Shown here in pieces: positions 41,907-51,853 of a stretch of DNA of 64,000 nucleotides. Below the pieces are notes generated by a model that saw only the letters and a program-made list of their open reading frames with translations, was not told the DNA's origin and did not search any database. How positions within the stretch are numbered: the first letter of the stretch is position 1; the number at the start of each line of letters is the position of its first letter. The stretch comes from Clavaria fumosa (Eukaryota; Basidiomycota; Agaricomycetes; Agaricales; Clavariaceae): the NCBI GenBank assembly GCA_951802425.1, contig OX637805.1, positions 930,001 through 994,000 on the forward strand, read 5' to 3'. The position numbers and the translations under genes are program-made.

Positions 41907-42199
41907 TAGTGATGGAAAAGTCCAGTTCAGTCCAGTTCTTGACCAAAATTTTCAAACTCCAAACTGGACTTAAGGTCTGGTTTGGGCAAATTTTCGAACC
42001 TTGAACCTGGTTCTGGTCCAGTTCAAGGTTCAGGAACCGGACTTTTACCTAATTTGGTAATGGTTCGACCAATTTTGGTCCTCTCGAACCTGAAAAAAGG
42101 TTCAGTTTGACCATTGACTGAACTTTGAACTGGACTTTGGTCCGGTTCTCAAAAGTTCAGGTTCGAACCATGGTTCAGAACCAAACCATCCCATCACTA
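41907..42199. mobile_element. hAT-type MITE, 8-bp TSD
   Basis: 293 bp with inverted ends TAGTGATGG...CCATCACTA, flanked by GTGGGCAC (41899-41906) and GTGGGTAC (42200-42207), an 8-bp duplication with one transition. The interior is made of GGTTCxGGTTC/GAACC repeats. Ends and TSD length fit hAT. Confidence 0.85.
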
Positions 42200-42569
42200 G
42201 TGGGTACTACAACCACAATAAGAAAAATAATTTGCTCCACTACATGTAATAATGTCCAGGAACTTTGGATCCAAACCACTTCTGGAACAATGCATTTTGT
42301 ACATTGTCCTGTTCTCCACGAGGCATGAAACTTAATTCTGTCTGAATCTTCACCCAATTGCACATGTCAGGTTCTGTGCTAGTCTTCTTTCTCTTCCACT
42401 TCCTCACACGACATAGCCATCATGTCATCTCATGTCTTGCCTGAACCTACCTGCCTGCAAGGTCACTTGTGATGAATATAATCTTGGTCCGTGCATTGAG
42501 AGGTGCTTGCTGGGTTGTTCCATATTTTCATTTAAGGCCGAATTATTGCAGTGAGCTCTTTCTTTCCCC

Positions 42570-43265
42570 ATGACTCAAGGCTCTGCAATGAAGCAGGACA
42601 TGGCTCTACCTTTGTCCCAGTCCATCACGGCGGTGGCCTCATCTCTGGCTACTGTCCTCAAAGGTAAGAACCATTGAGATGTTGTTGGCAATGCTGACAT
42701 CAACATTACAGCATTAGAAGAGTTTCAGCTACAGAATGGCGATGAACATTTGTATCTCATTGCTAACTGTTGACCATGGCTTACCTGTTCCATCACAGTT
42801 GGTTTGAGCACAGGATCTTGTACTGAGGGCACTGCTGTCAGCAGCGATAGCGATGGCAATGGTAAAGATAGTGAAGGTATGCATTTGAACAAAGTTTACC
42901 CTCTGTTTTCCTTCTGAACCCGTTTCTAGTGGCTGCTGCTCCGAGTATTGTCGCAGTCCCAGCTGCTGTGATTGCCACTCCGGCTCCAGCTCATCCCAAT
43001 ATGGCCATGGCTCCTGCCCGTTTCCCAGTACAGCCAGGTGCACGATGGTATGCCATCACTCGGGGGTGGCAGTTGGAGTATTTGAGGGATGGTCAGTGAT
43101 TTCTTTCTGCCACCTTGTCTCCGTTTCTAATGTACACCTAGGGTGAATGTTGCGCCTCTTGTCAGTGGCCATTCAGGTGCCTGTTATGCATGGCATCCTA
43201 CCAGAGCAGCTGCAGAGGCAGCATATCAAGAGGCAGTGGAGGCAGAGACTGTTTTGCTAGTCTAG
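42570..43265 (+). pseudogene. KDZ-linked gene with RNase H1 N-terminal (viroplasmin-like) domain
   Basis: ATG 42570; short exons with introns near 42664-42712, 42879-42931 and 43094-43142. The middle is Ala/Pro-rich low complexity. The C-terminus shows 'WYAITRG' then 'WVNVAPLVSGHSGACYAWHP', 'RAAAEAAYQEAVEAETVLLV' and stop (43263-43265), matching the small RNase H1 N-terminal / caulimovirus-type hybrid-binding domain common in basidiomycete proteins. One TGA (near 42770) and a one-base shift just before 'GVFEG' suggest decay. Function in the element unknown. Confidence 0.5.
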
Positions 43266-43666
43266 TAGTTCTACTGCATGATTGCCTATGCACTCAAACA
43301 TCATGATACTGGATGCATGTCTGATTCCCAATTGTGAATGCTTATTAATAATTGTAGCAAGAGTTATCTGGGTCAGTGCAGCTCAGCCAAAGTTCAAGAA
43401 GCCTATAACTCATGTCAACCACATGGTATGTATGAAATGAGGCTGCCCAAGAAAAAACTGGGATGCAGTGAGGAGGGTTGCTTGAAAGTAGGGATGCCGA
43501 AGTTTGGTTCAGTTCAGTTCTCTGAGACATTTGCCTGAACTGCAAACCAGAACCAAGTGTTGAGGGCAGGATAGATAGAACCAAGAACCAGAACTGACAG
43601 AACCAACAGAACTGGGTTTGGCAGGTTCAGTTCTGGTTCAGACTGGGTTCCAACCATAGAACCAAG

Positions 43667-44071
43667 AGAATGCTAGAATAAGGTTAGGGTTAATTTATTC
43701 ATGCTTTTCCAAGTTAATGGTAGTACATAAAACTTATCAAAAATATGCTGGTGGTGGGACAAGCAGTGTATGACAATTTGCAAAAGAAAGTGAAGTGAGA
43801 TACTTAATAGTTGTCTAGGAAAAAAATTAAAAGCCATGATTTTGGGCTGTGGGAAGATTTTAGTCCCCTGGGGAACAAAATCTTCCCACAGCCCAAAATC
43901 ATGGCTTTTAATTTTTTTCCTAGACAACTATTAAGTATCTCACTTCACTTTCTTTTGCAAATTGTCATACACTGCTTGTCCCACCACCAGCATATTTTTG
44001 ATAAGTTTTATGTACTACCATTAACTTGGAAAAGCATGAATAAATTAACCCTAACCCTATTCTAGCATTCT
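43667..44071. repeat. 405-bp palindrome with telomere-like motif at its ends
   Basis: Near-perfect inverted arms centred at 43869. The outer end of each arm reads AGAATGCTAGAATA followed by GGTTAGGGTTA, i.e. about two TTAGGG units. The open frames of the two arms are mirror images. A foldback/MITE-type insertion; no TSD resolved. Immediately left (43490-43660) is a GAACC/GGTTC-rich stretch resembling a damaged hAT MITE. Confidence 0.85.
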
Positions 44072-44269
44072 GTTGGTGCCATTGCCAGTCATCATGGTGC
44101 ACTAGATGAAGAATCCAGAGCACATAAAGCCAATAAGGAGGCTTACAGTTTGGTGGATTCCTGCCTTTGTTCCTCTTCTTCTCTTGATACCCATGATGTG
44201 GATCTTGTTTGGGGATTCTGCAACACATTATAGTTTACTGTTCCACCCTCATTGCTGATGCATCAGTCT

Positions 44270-44768
44270 GATTTATAATTACAACTCATAAGGCATGACA
44301 CAATTGATTAACAACTACAATTACTCAAGCACCAATCTGATTTGTAATTACAATTCATAATGCATGATAGCCTGGATGCATTGCTCCATATAAGCTGATT
44401 CATGACACAATTGATTAATAATTACAATTGTTGATGCACTAATCTGATTTGTAATTACAATTCATAATGCATGATAGTCTGCATGCACTACTCCATATGA
44501 GCTGATGCATGACACAATTGATTAACAATTACAATTGCTCATGCATGAGTCTGAATTGTAATTAGAATTGTTAATGCATGATAGCCTGCATGCAATGCTC
44601 CATATAAGCTGATGCATGACACAATTGGTTGATAACTACAATTACTGATGCATGAGTCTGATTTGTAATTAGAATTGCTGATGCACCAATCTGATTTGTA
44701 ATTACAATTGCTGATGTAACAATCTGATTTGTAATTACATTTGCTGATTCACCAATCTGATTTGTAGG
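44270..44768. repeat. 107-bp and 33-bp repeat array, right arm
   Basis: GATTTGTAATTACAATTC-type units start at 44339, 44446, 44553 and 44660, an exact 107-bp period, with a shortened first unit at 44270. From 44660 the array switches to 33-bp units (44660, 44693, 44726, 44759). The 33-bp part is an inverted match to 37917-38090. A truncated copy also lies at 51518-51593. Confidence 0.85.
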
Positions 44769-44769
44769 T

Positions 44770-45540
44770 TTGAGGCCTATGTTGGATATGGTGAGAGATG
44801 TATGTTACCTGGAAGATAAACTCTTTACTTGCTGATGTCATTTTGCTAGCATCTCCCAGCCGAAGGACATCCAAGAGAGTTTTCAGAGTGGATCAAGCGT
44901 GCATGCAAATATGCAATGCCTCCATCAATCAATGACCTTCCAAAATTTACCATAAGCTTCAAGAAATGGTGGGAATGGATGGTTGCAGAAGGAGGTGCAG
45001 AGGGGGTTTTGCGGACCAGTGGTTTGAATGGTTTCCTCATGGTTATGCTACTACTGTGCTGGTGGGGCTGAGCAGAGATCACGGCAGAATGGAAGGCTAT
45101 GGTTGAAGAGGTTTCAGCTTGTCTCAAATGTATGACAGGGAATAAGCAGCCAACAGATGCTGATAACCATGATCCTTCCCAGTATAAAAGGTGTGTATTC
45201 TGCTCTTCGACCTCCTCAACAAAACCTGTCCAATCGCACCCTGAATGTCACATTTCAATGATGCCTTGAACACGCTCTCTGAAACCCACCAATTTTCAAT
45301 GTCGTGTTATCCTTTTTGACTACCGATACAGACCAACTGCGGGGACATGGGCCATTGAGTGGGTGCAACAGGGGCAAGGGGAGTCATGACAACAGCGACA
45401 ATGGTAACAGGACAGGGACGAGGACAGCGGTGAGGATGGTCACGAGAATGGCGATGAGGATGGTCATGAGAACGGCAATAAGGAAAAAGTCAGAGACACT
45501 CCCACTCACTTTCAATCCCTGAAACTTACATGACACATGA
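44770..45540 (+). pseudogene. KDZ-linked gene of unknown function (Trp-rich), decayed
   Basis: After an acceptor TAG near 44850 the frame reads 'HPREFSEWIKRACKYAMPPS', 'FKKWWEWMVAEGG' and 'SGLNGFLMVMLLLCWWG', then a TGA near 45070 and 'AEITAEWKAMVEEVSACLKC'. Downstream the plus strand encodes an acidic Asp-Glu-Asp-Gly-His repeat (45410-45480). The Trp-rich helical pattern resembles a recurrent basidiomycete protein near KDZ transposases, from memory only. 45540-45845 holds no supported gene, only short GGTGCCAAG repeats. Confidence 0.4.
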
Positions 45541-45845
45541 CATCGACTGAGTAATGTACCAGAAGAGTAAGTCAATCCACTGAACAGTAGCAGAAGCAGT
45601 CCTATTGCCTTCAAAAGTTGTGTAGGACACAGTGGCACCGTCTGTCGAACCGCATGATGGTACTGGCCAGGGTAACGGTGAACGAAAGCAGGGGGTGCCA
45701 ATTAGTGAGCAGGATTGGCTGTGAGCAGGGGTGGCAAGCAAAGGGTTCCAAGCGGCATTGGTTGCGAGCAGGGGGTGCCAAGTGAATTTTGGGAAGTGCG
45801 CAGATGGAGCCCGGTGGTATTGCATGATGACAAGGCCTACACATC

Positions 45846-47305
45846 TGTTAGGGCTTGTCCCGTCTTGAAAGTGATACCGGAGGTCGACTTGTTGGTGACC
45901 AGTCCTGGAAACTCACTAATACCAATCAACTGTTGAGCACAGTCGAAATGCTCAGTCCCGGAAGATTGCAGAGACATCTGGGAAGATGTAAGAATGGAAA
46001 CGGAAAAGTAGCAAGATGGGAGACGTCACTAGGAAGGTTGCGAAGTTGGTAGACAAGGTGTAGGATGAAAAGGGACAAGTGAGGAGACAAGAGATATTGC
46101 TGAGAAGGCCGCGAGGTCGACCGATGAAGCATGAAGAAAGGAATAGACGAGGTGGGAGAAACAGGTGACGCTGAGAAGGTTGTGAAGTTGACCGATGAAG
46201 CATGAGAGAGAAAAAGATGAGGTGAAGGAAAGAGACGTTGTTGGAAGAGTTGCGGGTAGTCGTGATGGTGTTTAAGAGTGTGTTGGTGAAGGTGATGACT
46301 TTGCCAACCGACGGGAGAACCTGTAGGGTTCGAAGAAGTCAGTACCAAGACAAAGTAAGGGAAATACTTAGGCGCATGAGTTGTACAAGTGCGGAGGATG
46401 AAAGTAAAGAGAAGCAGAGTGGTCTTGGTGTTGTCGAGGTCACCAAGTGAGACAAGACCTATCAATTGCAATGGTTCCAAGCTCAAAGGGCGTCAAGGCC
46501 TCAAGCTTAAACCAATGTGCGTTAATATCAAGTCTAGCATATGAGAAGTACATGCGAGACTTATATACATGTGTACAGTAGAGTATAATGAAAGAGGAAA
46601 AGTACAGAACGGGGTATGTTTAGTCGTAAAGTAACTAGGCATGTATTCTACTAAGGTCGCGAGGGGTTAAGAACGCATAAGTAAGGTCGCGAAGATGACT
46701 GGTCATGGGTCACGACCTAGTTAAATAAATATATATGTATCTATAACTACTGGGGGATTCTCGGATCATAAGTGAAGTAGTTATAGACGATTGGGGAGAA
46801 GAAGGGAAACATAATTTGAAGTATACATACAGCTGACCATTGGTGGTGTGTTTGAGCATTAAGGTCACAAGGTCATAAGAGTGATCACGTGGGTGATGCT
46901 AGTGACGCAGGTGACCTATGGGCGGGAAGTCACGTGGGTAATGCTGGTAATGCGAGTAATGGCTGTAACACTGGTAATGTATTGGCGCTGGTAGTGGTAG
47001 CACCAGGGGTGCCGTGTGGCAAGTCACGTGCTGGCGGAGGAAGATGTGCAACGATGTGTCGCGCGTAAGATTGGTGGGTCCAGGTGAGGTATGCGTGTGG
47101 AATGAGATAGTGGGAGGCGTCGCAAGTATGGCATGGTAGTCGTGAGTGTCGTGTGAGTGCAGGAAAGGTTGGAGAGGCTTCCGGAAGAGGATGGCAGGTT
47201 CTGGAAGTATGTAGAAGGGCTCGCGAGGTTGTAGAGGGTCGTTGGGAGGCTCGTAGATGCTGGTAGAGTCGGCTTGGGTAAAGGAAAAATGAATGGGTCC
47301 TGACA
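45846..47305 (-). repeat. Solo LTR, left-edge Gypsy family, TSD ACATC
   Basis: 1460 bp, TGTTAGGGC...GGTCCTGACA, flanked by ACATC at 45841-45845 and 47306-47310. Same orientation as 1781-2763. Includes the GA-rich block missing there, with two copies of GACCGATGAAGCATGA about 70 bp apart. No internal genes. Confidence 0.92.
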
Positions 47306-47662
47306 ACATCCCCATGACCTGCATTCCTGGGCTTGAGCACAGCAGACATGTTGGAGAGTGGTGTGGGGAGTTGGAGTAAAGCCAACAAAAAAGAGTTGTT
47401 CAGATTATATAATCTGTACAAAATATAATCACTAATGTTGAGCCACTCACAGAGCTTGCCGGAGAAACAAAGGATGTATTCTAATTCTTGCCCCATCTCA
47501 TCCCAGCATCATCCTACACAGTCGCCCTTGAAATCCTGGTTTATTTGCAGAATAATGTTACTATGGATTGCATGGTAGAATGTGTGGCACCACCACACCT
47601 GACTTATACTTCATTCTGTATGTGCTTGCCCTTGGTTCAAACGACAACACATTGCATTTGCT

Positions 47663-50600
47663 ATGTCCTATCATCCGAGAAAGCAACCCCGCATCCACAG
47701 GACTGTATGGACTTCCATGCCAACTATATTCTCTGACAACAAGGGTGAAACTTCCATGCCAGCAGCCCAAACAGTCAACTTTTGCCACTGCTCATATAAC
47801 ATCAATGCTTCGGGTTCAGTTGACTCTCAGGTTTCCTACATTTCCACTCCCACCTCACCAGGCTGTTTATCTGCATTGCATGCTCCTGAAGAATTTCTGG
47901 CAGACAGCTATGCCTGGATAGATCCAGGACATCTGTCTCACACCGAAGAAATGACAGGACCAAAGCCAGATTGTAAGAGAGATGACACAGTAAGTGTATC
48001 TGCTCTTTTCTCCAATATTGACATCATTAAATAGCATTTAAGTATAACCCCCTGCACATGTTCATTGCTGAAGTAGATGTTTTCTTGTGCGAGCTCCTTC
48101 AGCTGGAAGGTAGAGGCGAATATCTTGATACTTTGTGCCCTTCTTGCACTGCTCAAGTGCCTGCAATTCATTGTATAGATTGCTTTGGGGGTAGACTGTT
48201 GTGTAGGGAGTGTTCAGTTGAATTGCATCATGCAAACCCACTCCATCGTATCCAGGCATGTTCCAGTCCTGCAATATTCAATATCACAAACCTCTGACTT
48301 GGATTTTGCACAGGAGTGGATAGGTGACCACTTTCAAAAAACAACTTCATCAGCAAAACAGATTGGACAGGGGCTAGGTATGTACTGGTTTTAAGTGGTT
48401 TATAACACCTATAGGTAGTATAGAGAAGTATATACCAGTACATATCTAGCCCCTGTCCAATCTGTTTTGCTGATGTTTGAAGACACTCAGATTGTGTATC
48501 CAGCTTGGCCATCCTGTTGGGCAGCACTGCCCTTGTCCAAAAGCTGCGTTCAATGACGATTTTATTGTCATTTGCCATTCTGGTATTCATTCGGTATCCC
48601 TTGACTTCTGTAACTGCGACCTGGCTCTTCCACATACCACACAACTGCTTCGGCGGTGCTGGTATCCATCAACAGTCCAGAATCCGAAGACTGCCGCAAC
48701 ATTTGCTTGTCTTGAACAGTTCCACATCTTTTCATTTGAGTCAAAGGCATCTGTCTTTGAGGTCTACAATAGCCTTTCACGCCAAACTGATAACACAGGC
48801 ATTAATCCCCCAAAGGTAAGTCTTGGCATGCGTCTAATCTGTAGCATAGCTTGATTTCATTCATCTAGAGCCGATATAAGGCATTCCTTCGAATGGTTCG
48901 AGAATGGTGGCACCTCAAGATGTTGAAGCGAAGCGGTTGTGGTCATGACCCTGCCGGAGTCGCAGTGACTCAGCCTGGGCAATGTGCAGTTGTATGTCCT
49001 GCATGCCCTCAACCAGGGAGAAATCTGCCCCCAGATTGGGCTTCTGCACCTGAGAGCCAGCAGTAAGCCTTGGAACATTTTGACCGGTTAATTTTGGTTG
49101 ATTTTCAATGTTGCAGATGGCTCTATAGCCTCTTTCTTGGCATCAATGTCAACTTTCATCTCAAATGTAAAGATGTATCCAGCAATGAGAAAGACCCAGG
49201 ATTGAGTAATGGTTGGTCATACTTCGTAGATGACACGGCATATATGGCACATGTGCAAGAGTTTGGAAATCTTAGACAGGAAGTATGTGGCTCATTGCTT
49301 TGTCACATACAATCTGCTAATGTCATGGTAGCCAAGTAACTGTGCATCACACATGGCTATCAATAATGCAAATGTTGCCTCAACCCGTGGACTCGCAGCT
49401 ACTGGTCTGGGCGCAGTAGATTGTGCATGGCACGACATCAAACACCTCTTGTCAGTTGGAGACTTGCAAAAAGGCGAGCGGTGAGTTCTGGGCACTTCCA
49501 TGTGTGGGATCCCCCATTAAACATACTCCCCAGTTATACCAACATGGACTTCCTCTTCTTCTCGAGTCTCAGTGCAACTTCGCTCTGCCACCTCACCATT
49601 TCCTATGACATTGCTTGCCAATGGTCAAAGAATGTTTGGTCAAGGATGAATACCTACAATCAAGCTTTGCAGCTACCAAGCATGGCCCAAAGAGGCACTG
49701 TCTTTCTCATCCCTAAGTTCCACCTCCCAGCCCATGTAGAGGCATGTCGGACAAGACACTCATTCAACCTTACTCGGTGTGTTGGTCATACAGATGGTGA
49801 AGCACCTGAGCGAGGATGGGCTCATGCCAACTCCCTTGCCACTAGCACATGTGAAATGGGGCCCGGATCACATCGTGATACATTAGATGATCACTTCTCA
49901 GATTGGAACTGGAAGAAATACACTGGCTTAGGTGAACTTAGCCAGCTCCCTGCAATTGCGTGGAATTGACATCCTCTACTTCAGGCACTCTCCTCCTTCG
50001 ATGCTTTGAGACTGCTGTTGCAGAATATGCAGAGCAATCATCTGCTTTCGAGCGATTCACATCATCTTTGGAGGCGGCTGAGGTTGAGGCTTGGAGGAAA
50101 AGTGTTGAGCTGTGGGAATTGGATTCATCAAATACAAATCCCTTTGTTGCGACTGTCAGAAGTGAGATGGGCTTTGTTGCTTTCCATAAACAAGATTTTG
50201 ACATAGCTTCCAAATCAGTTGTCACCCAGGCCACAGCTAGCTGATGAAGAGGCTCTTGATTTTCAAGGACAAGATGTGCCAATTATACATGAAGATATCT
50301 CTCCAAGTATGCTCATTAATGCTGGCATAGACTTGGAAGACTGACAGTAAGTAAAATTAAAATATTTGCACTGCTAACTTTGCTATAACAATTTATCGCA
50401 GGCATAGATTGTCTATTGAAACAGCATCATTAGGATTTCATCCTACAAATCTGCAACTGGCAAAGCTTAAGGAGCAGTCATACATGCTCCGGTGCTGCAT
50501 TCATGCTTGGCAACTAGTTCAGCAGATATACATGCCCTTTACTGCTATACTTCGAGGCAGGGATGAGAAAAATGCCGCTGCTGGCTCGCCTGAGGTCAAA

Positions 50601-51504
50601 ACAGAAGATGTCCCACTATATTTGCCATCAGCATTGCCCCGTAATGCTCATTGTGAATGCCAGCTGTCTAGATATGAATGGCAGTTGCGAGAGGCACAGG
50701 CCAGTGATGCACTGAATGAACTCCGGTCTCATCTACAGTTGCGATCTCATCTCTGGAAGTACAAGACACAATTTGAATGGGGCCAAGGAGCAAACACTTG
50801 CGCACGTGGATTCATCAACTGCTGTGATGTGAAAGTCAAACTTGCAGTCAAAAAATATCGGGTTGCCTGCATTGCTCTCTCTTCATTGTCACATGTGCTG
50901 ACAAAGAGAAATTGGGAGTCCAAATTCCAAGTTCTTGAGCCTGGGGATGTCTGTGAGTTACATGAAGATGATGGTGAAAGGACCATTCGGTTGGGAAAAA
51001 GGATGCTCAATGAGGGTTGCCAGACAAGATCATGGATTTGGCATGCCCAAGGCATGTCTGTAAATGAGGGTGCAAGTGACCTACATGAAGGTGAGTGATG
51101 CTTAGGCTTCAAAAATGGGGTTTACTGAAAGCCATTGCTCAGGCGATTCACATTGAATGGTGCAAAGCCAGGGTGTGTGCCGGCGTCGGGGTGAGGAAAT
51201 AGAGCTTTTGCGTGAGGAGATGTGGCGAGTACTTGCATATCTGGAATGGCATGAAGGATGGTGGAAAGCACAAGCCCAGCAACAGCAAGATCTACCACCA
51301 GATTGTGCAGAAGGAACTGCATCCTATGCATTTCAACAGGCTCTCATTCGATGCTCCATTCATAAGCACTTTAGTCATCTCTGGCAGTTTGTTGATGGTG
51401 ATGTGAAATCAGGTGGAGTAGCAAGTAGCACTGACTTGTTGGAACTTGTTGATGAGAGTGAGAGTGATGAGGATGAAGGACACCAGGTACCTAGTACACC
51501 ATAG
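47663..51504 (+). pseudogene. KDZ-family transposase (CxC2-like cysteine cluster), decayed
   Basis: Multi-exon gene. The start is not certain; 47311-47660 has no other supported gene. N-terminal cysteine cluster C-x2-C...C-x2-C...C-x2-C ('LCPSCTA', 'CIDCFGGRLLCREC', 'PLHRIQ', 48130-48255). Then 'LCIQLGHPVG...CPCPKAAF' (48490), 'YKAFLRMVREWWHLKMLKR' (48880), 'WLYSLFLGINVNFHLKCKD' (49116), 'GDLQKGERYVNMDF' area (49460-49550), 'TISYDIACQW' (49598), 'GHTDGEAPERGWAHANSL' and 'MGPGSHRDTLDDHF' (49790-49900). It continues as a coiled-coil C-terminus to TAG 51502-51504. The usual Asp-Ala-Asn-Phe-Arg-Leu catalytic segment reads Asn-Val-Asn-Phe-His-Leu, so the first catalytic Asp is probably lost. A MITE (48348-48475) splits an exon, and stops/shifts lie near 50240-50345. 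Confidence 0.85.
48348..48475. mobile_element. 128-bp palindromic MITE in the KDZ transposase
   Basis: Inverted ends CATCAGCAAAACAGATTGGA... of about 40 bp enclose a short AT-rich middle. Its removal with one TT restores the frame from 'FQKTT' to 'LKTLRLCIQLGH'. A two-base duplication (TT) is implied. Confidence 0.75.
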
Positions 51505-51517
51505 CTGGGGCATAGTT

Positions 51518-51593
51518 GTGTAATTACAATTCAAAATGCATGGTTACCTGGATCAGTGATGTGGTATGATATATTGTACTGTAGTATAGATCA
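51518..51593. repeat. Truncated copy of the AT-rich array, right end of the KDZ region
   Basis: TGTAATTACAATTCAAAATGCATGGTTACCTGG matches a 107-bp unit of 44270-44768 in the same orientation. It lies 14 bp after the transposase stop and is cut off by the Copia insertion at 51599. It supports the idea that these arrays are (sub)terminal sequences of the KDZ transposon. Confidence 0.55.
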
Positions 51594-51598
51594 CTCAC

Positions 51599-51849
51599 TG
51601 ATGAAGTGAGTACGCTTCGCTGTCGCACTGCTACCCATTTGTCTCGGCTCGGCTCGCTACAGAGAACGGCGGCACACGATGCGCCGCATCCTTGTGCCAC
51701 CCTTCCTCCTTTGTTTCTTGTGAACACTGTGCCATAGTTTACCTGTAGTTAGTACTTATACAGTTGCTTCGCACTTGTAGGAGTTCACATGTTCTCTTTC
51801 TTACTGCGTGAACTCCAGCTTCATTACTGGTGTGCCTGCACTGTTGAAA
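51599..51849 (+). repeat. Copia 5' LTR
   Basis: 251 bp, TGATGAAGTGAG...GCACTGTTGAAA. gag begins with the ATG at 51854, four bases downstream; the leader is therefore almost absent and the primer-binding site must overlap the start of gag. Confidence 0.88.
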
Positions 51850-51853
51850 GATT

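Larger units (their letters stand above)
38096..42420 (-). pseudogene. KDZ-linked multi-exon gene of unknown function, interrupted
   Basis: Minus-strand gene read from about 42.4 kb to its stop near 38096. Recognisable parts: a helical region at 41842-41579 ('RLPSFLPSVCHDFFVKWPEHDALFPLE'), an exon at 41560-41290 with 'QSWFSWHCKKRIRKK' and 'PEVEKWRESCTLTHSESLALIWEVTDQMW', an exon at 39060-38950, and a C-terminal Pro-rich exon (38570-38096) with three to four 30-aa repeats (QSEAxxxGAxDIAP...LPPDxVxLP). A 2.2-kb solo LTR (39074-41273) and a hAT-type MITE (41907-42199) interrupt it. Removing the LTR and one TSD restores a continuous frame. Similar genes neighbour KDZ transposases in basidiomycetes as far as I recall, which is the basis for the link. 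Confidence 0.5.

Noticed and set aside
43490..43660. Second hAT MITE based on GAACC/GGTTC repeats and AGGGATG
   Set aside because: No matching right end or 8-bp duplication could be found, so only mentioned as a resemblance.
43673..44065. Identical 84-codon proteins on opposite strands
   Set aside because: Same artefact in the 405-bp palindrome.
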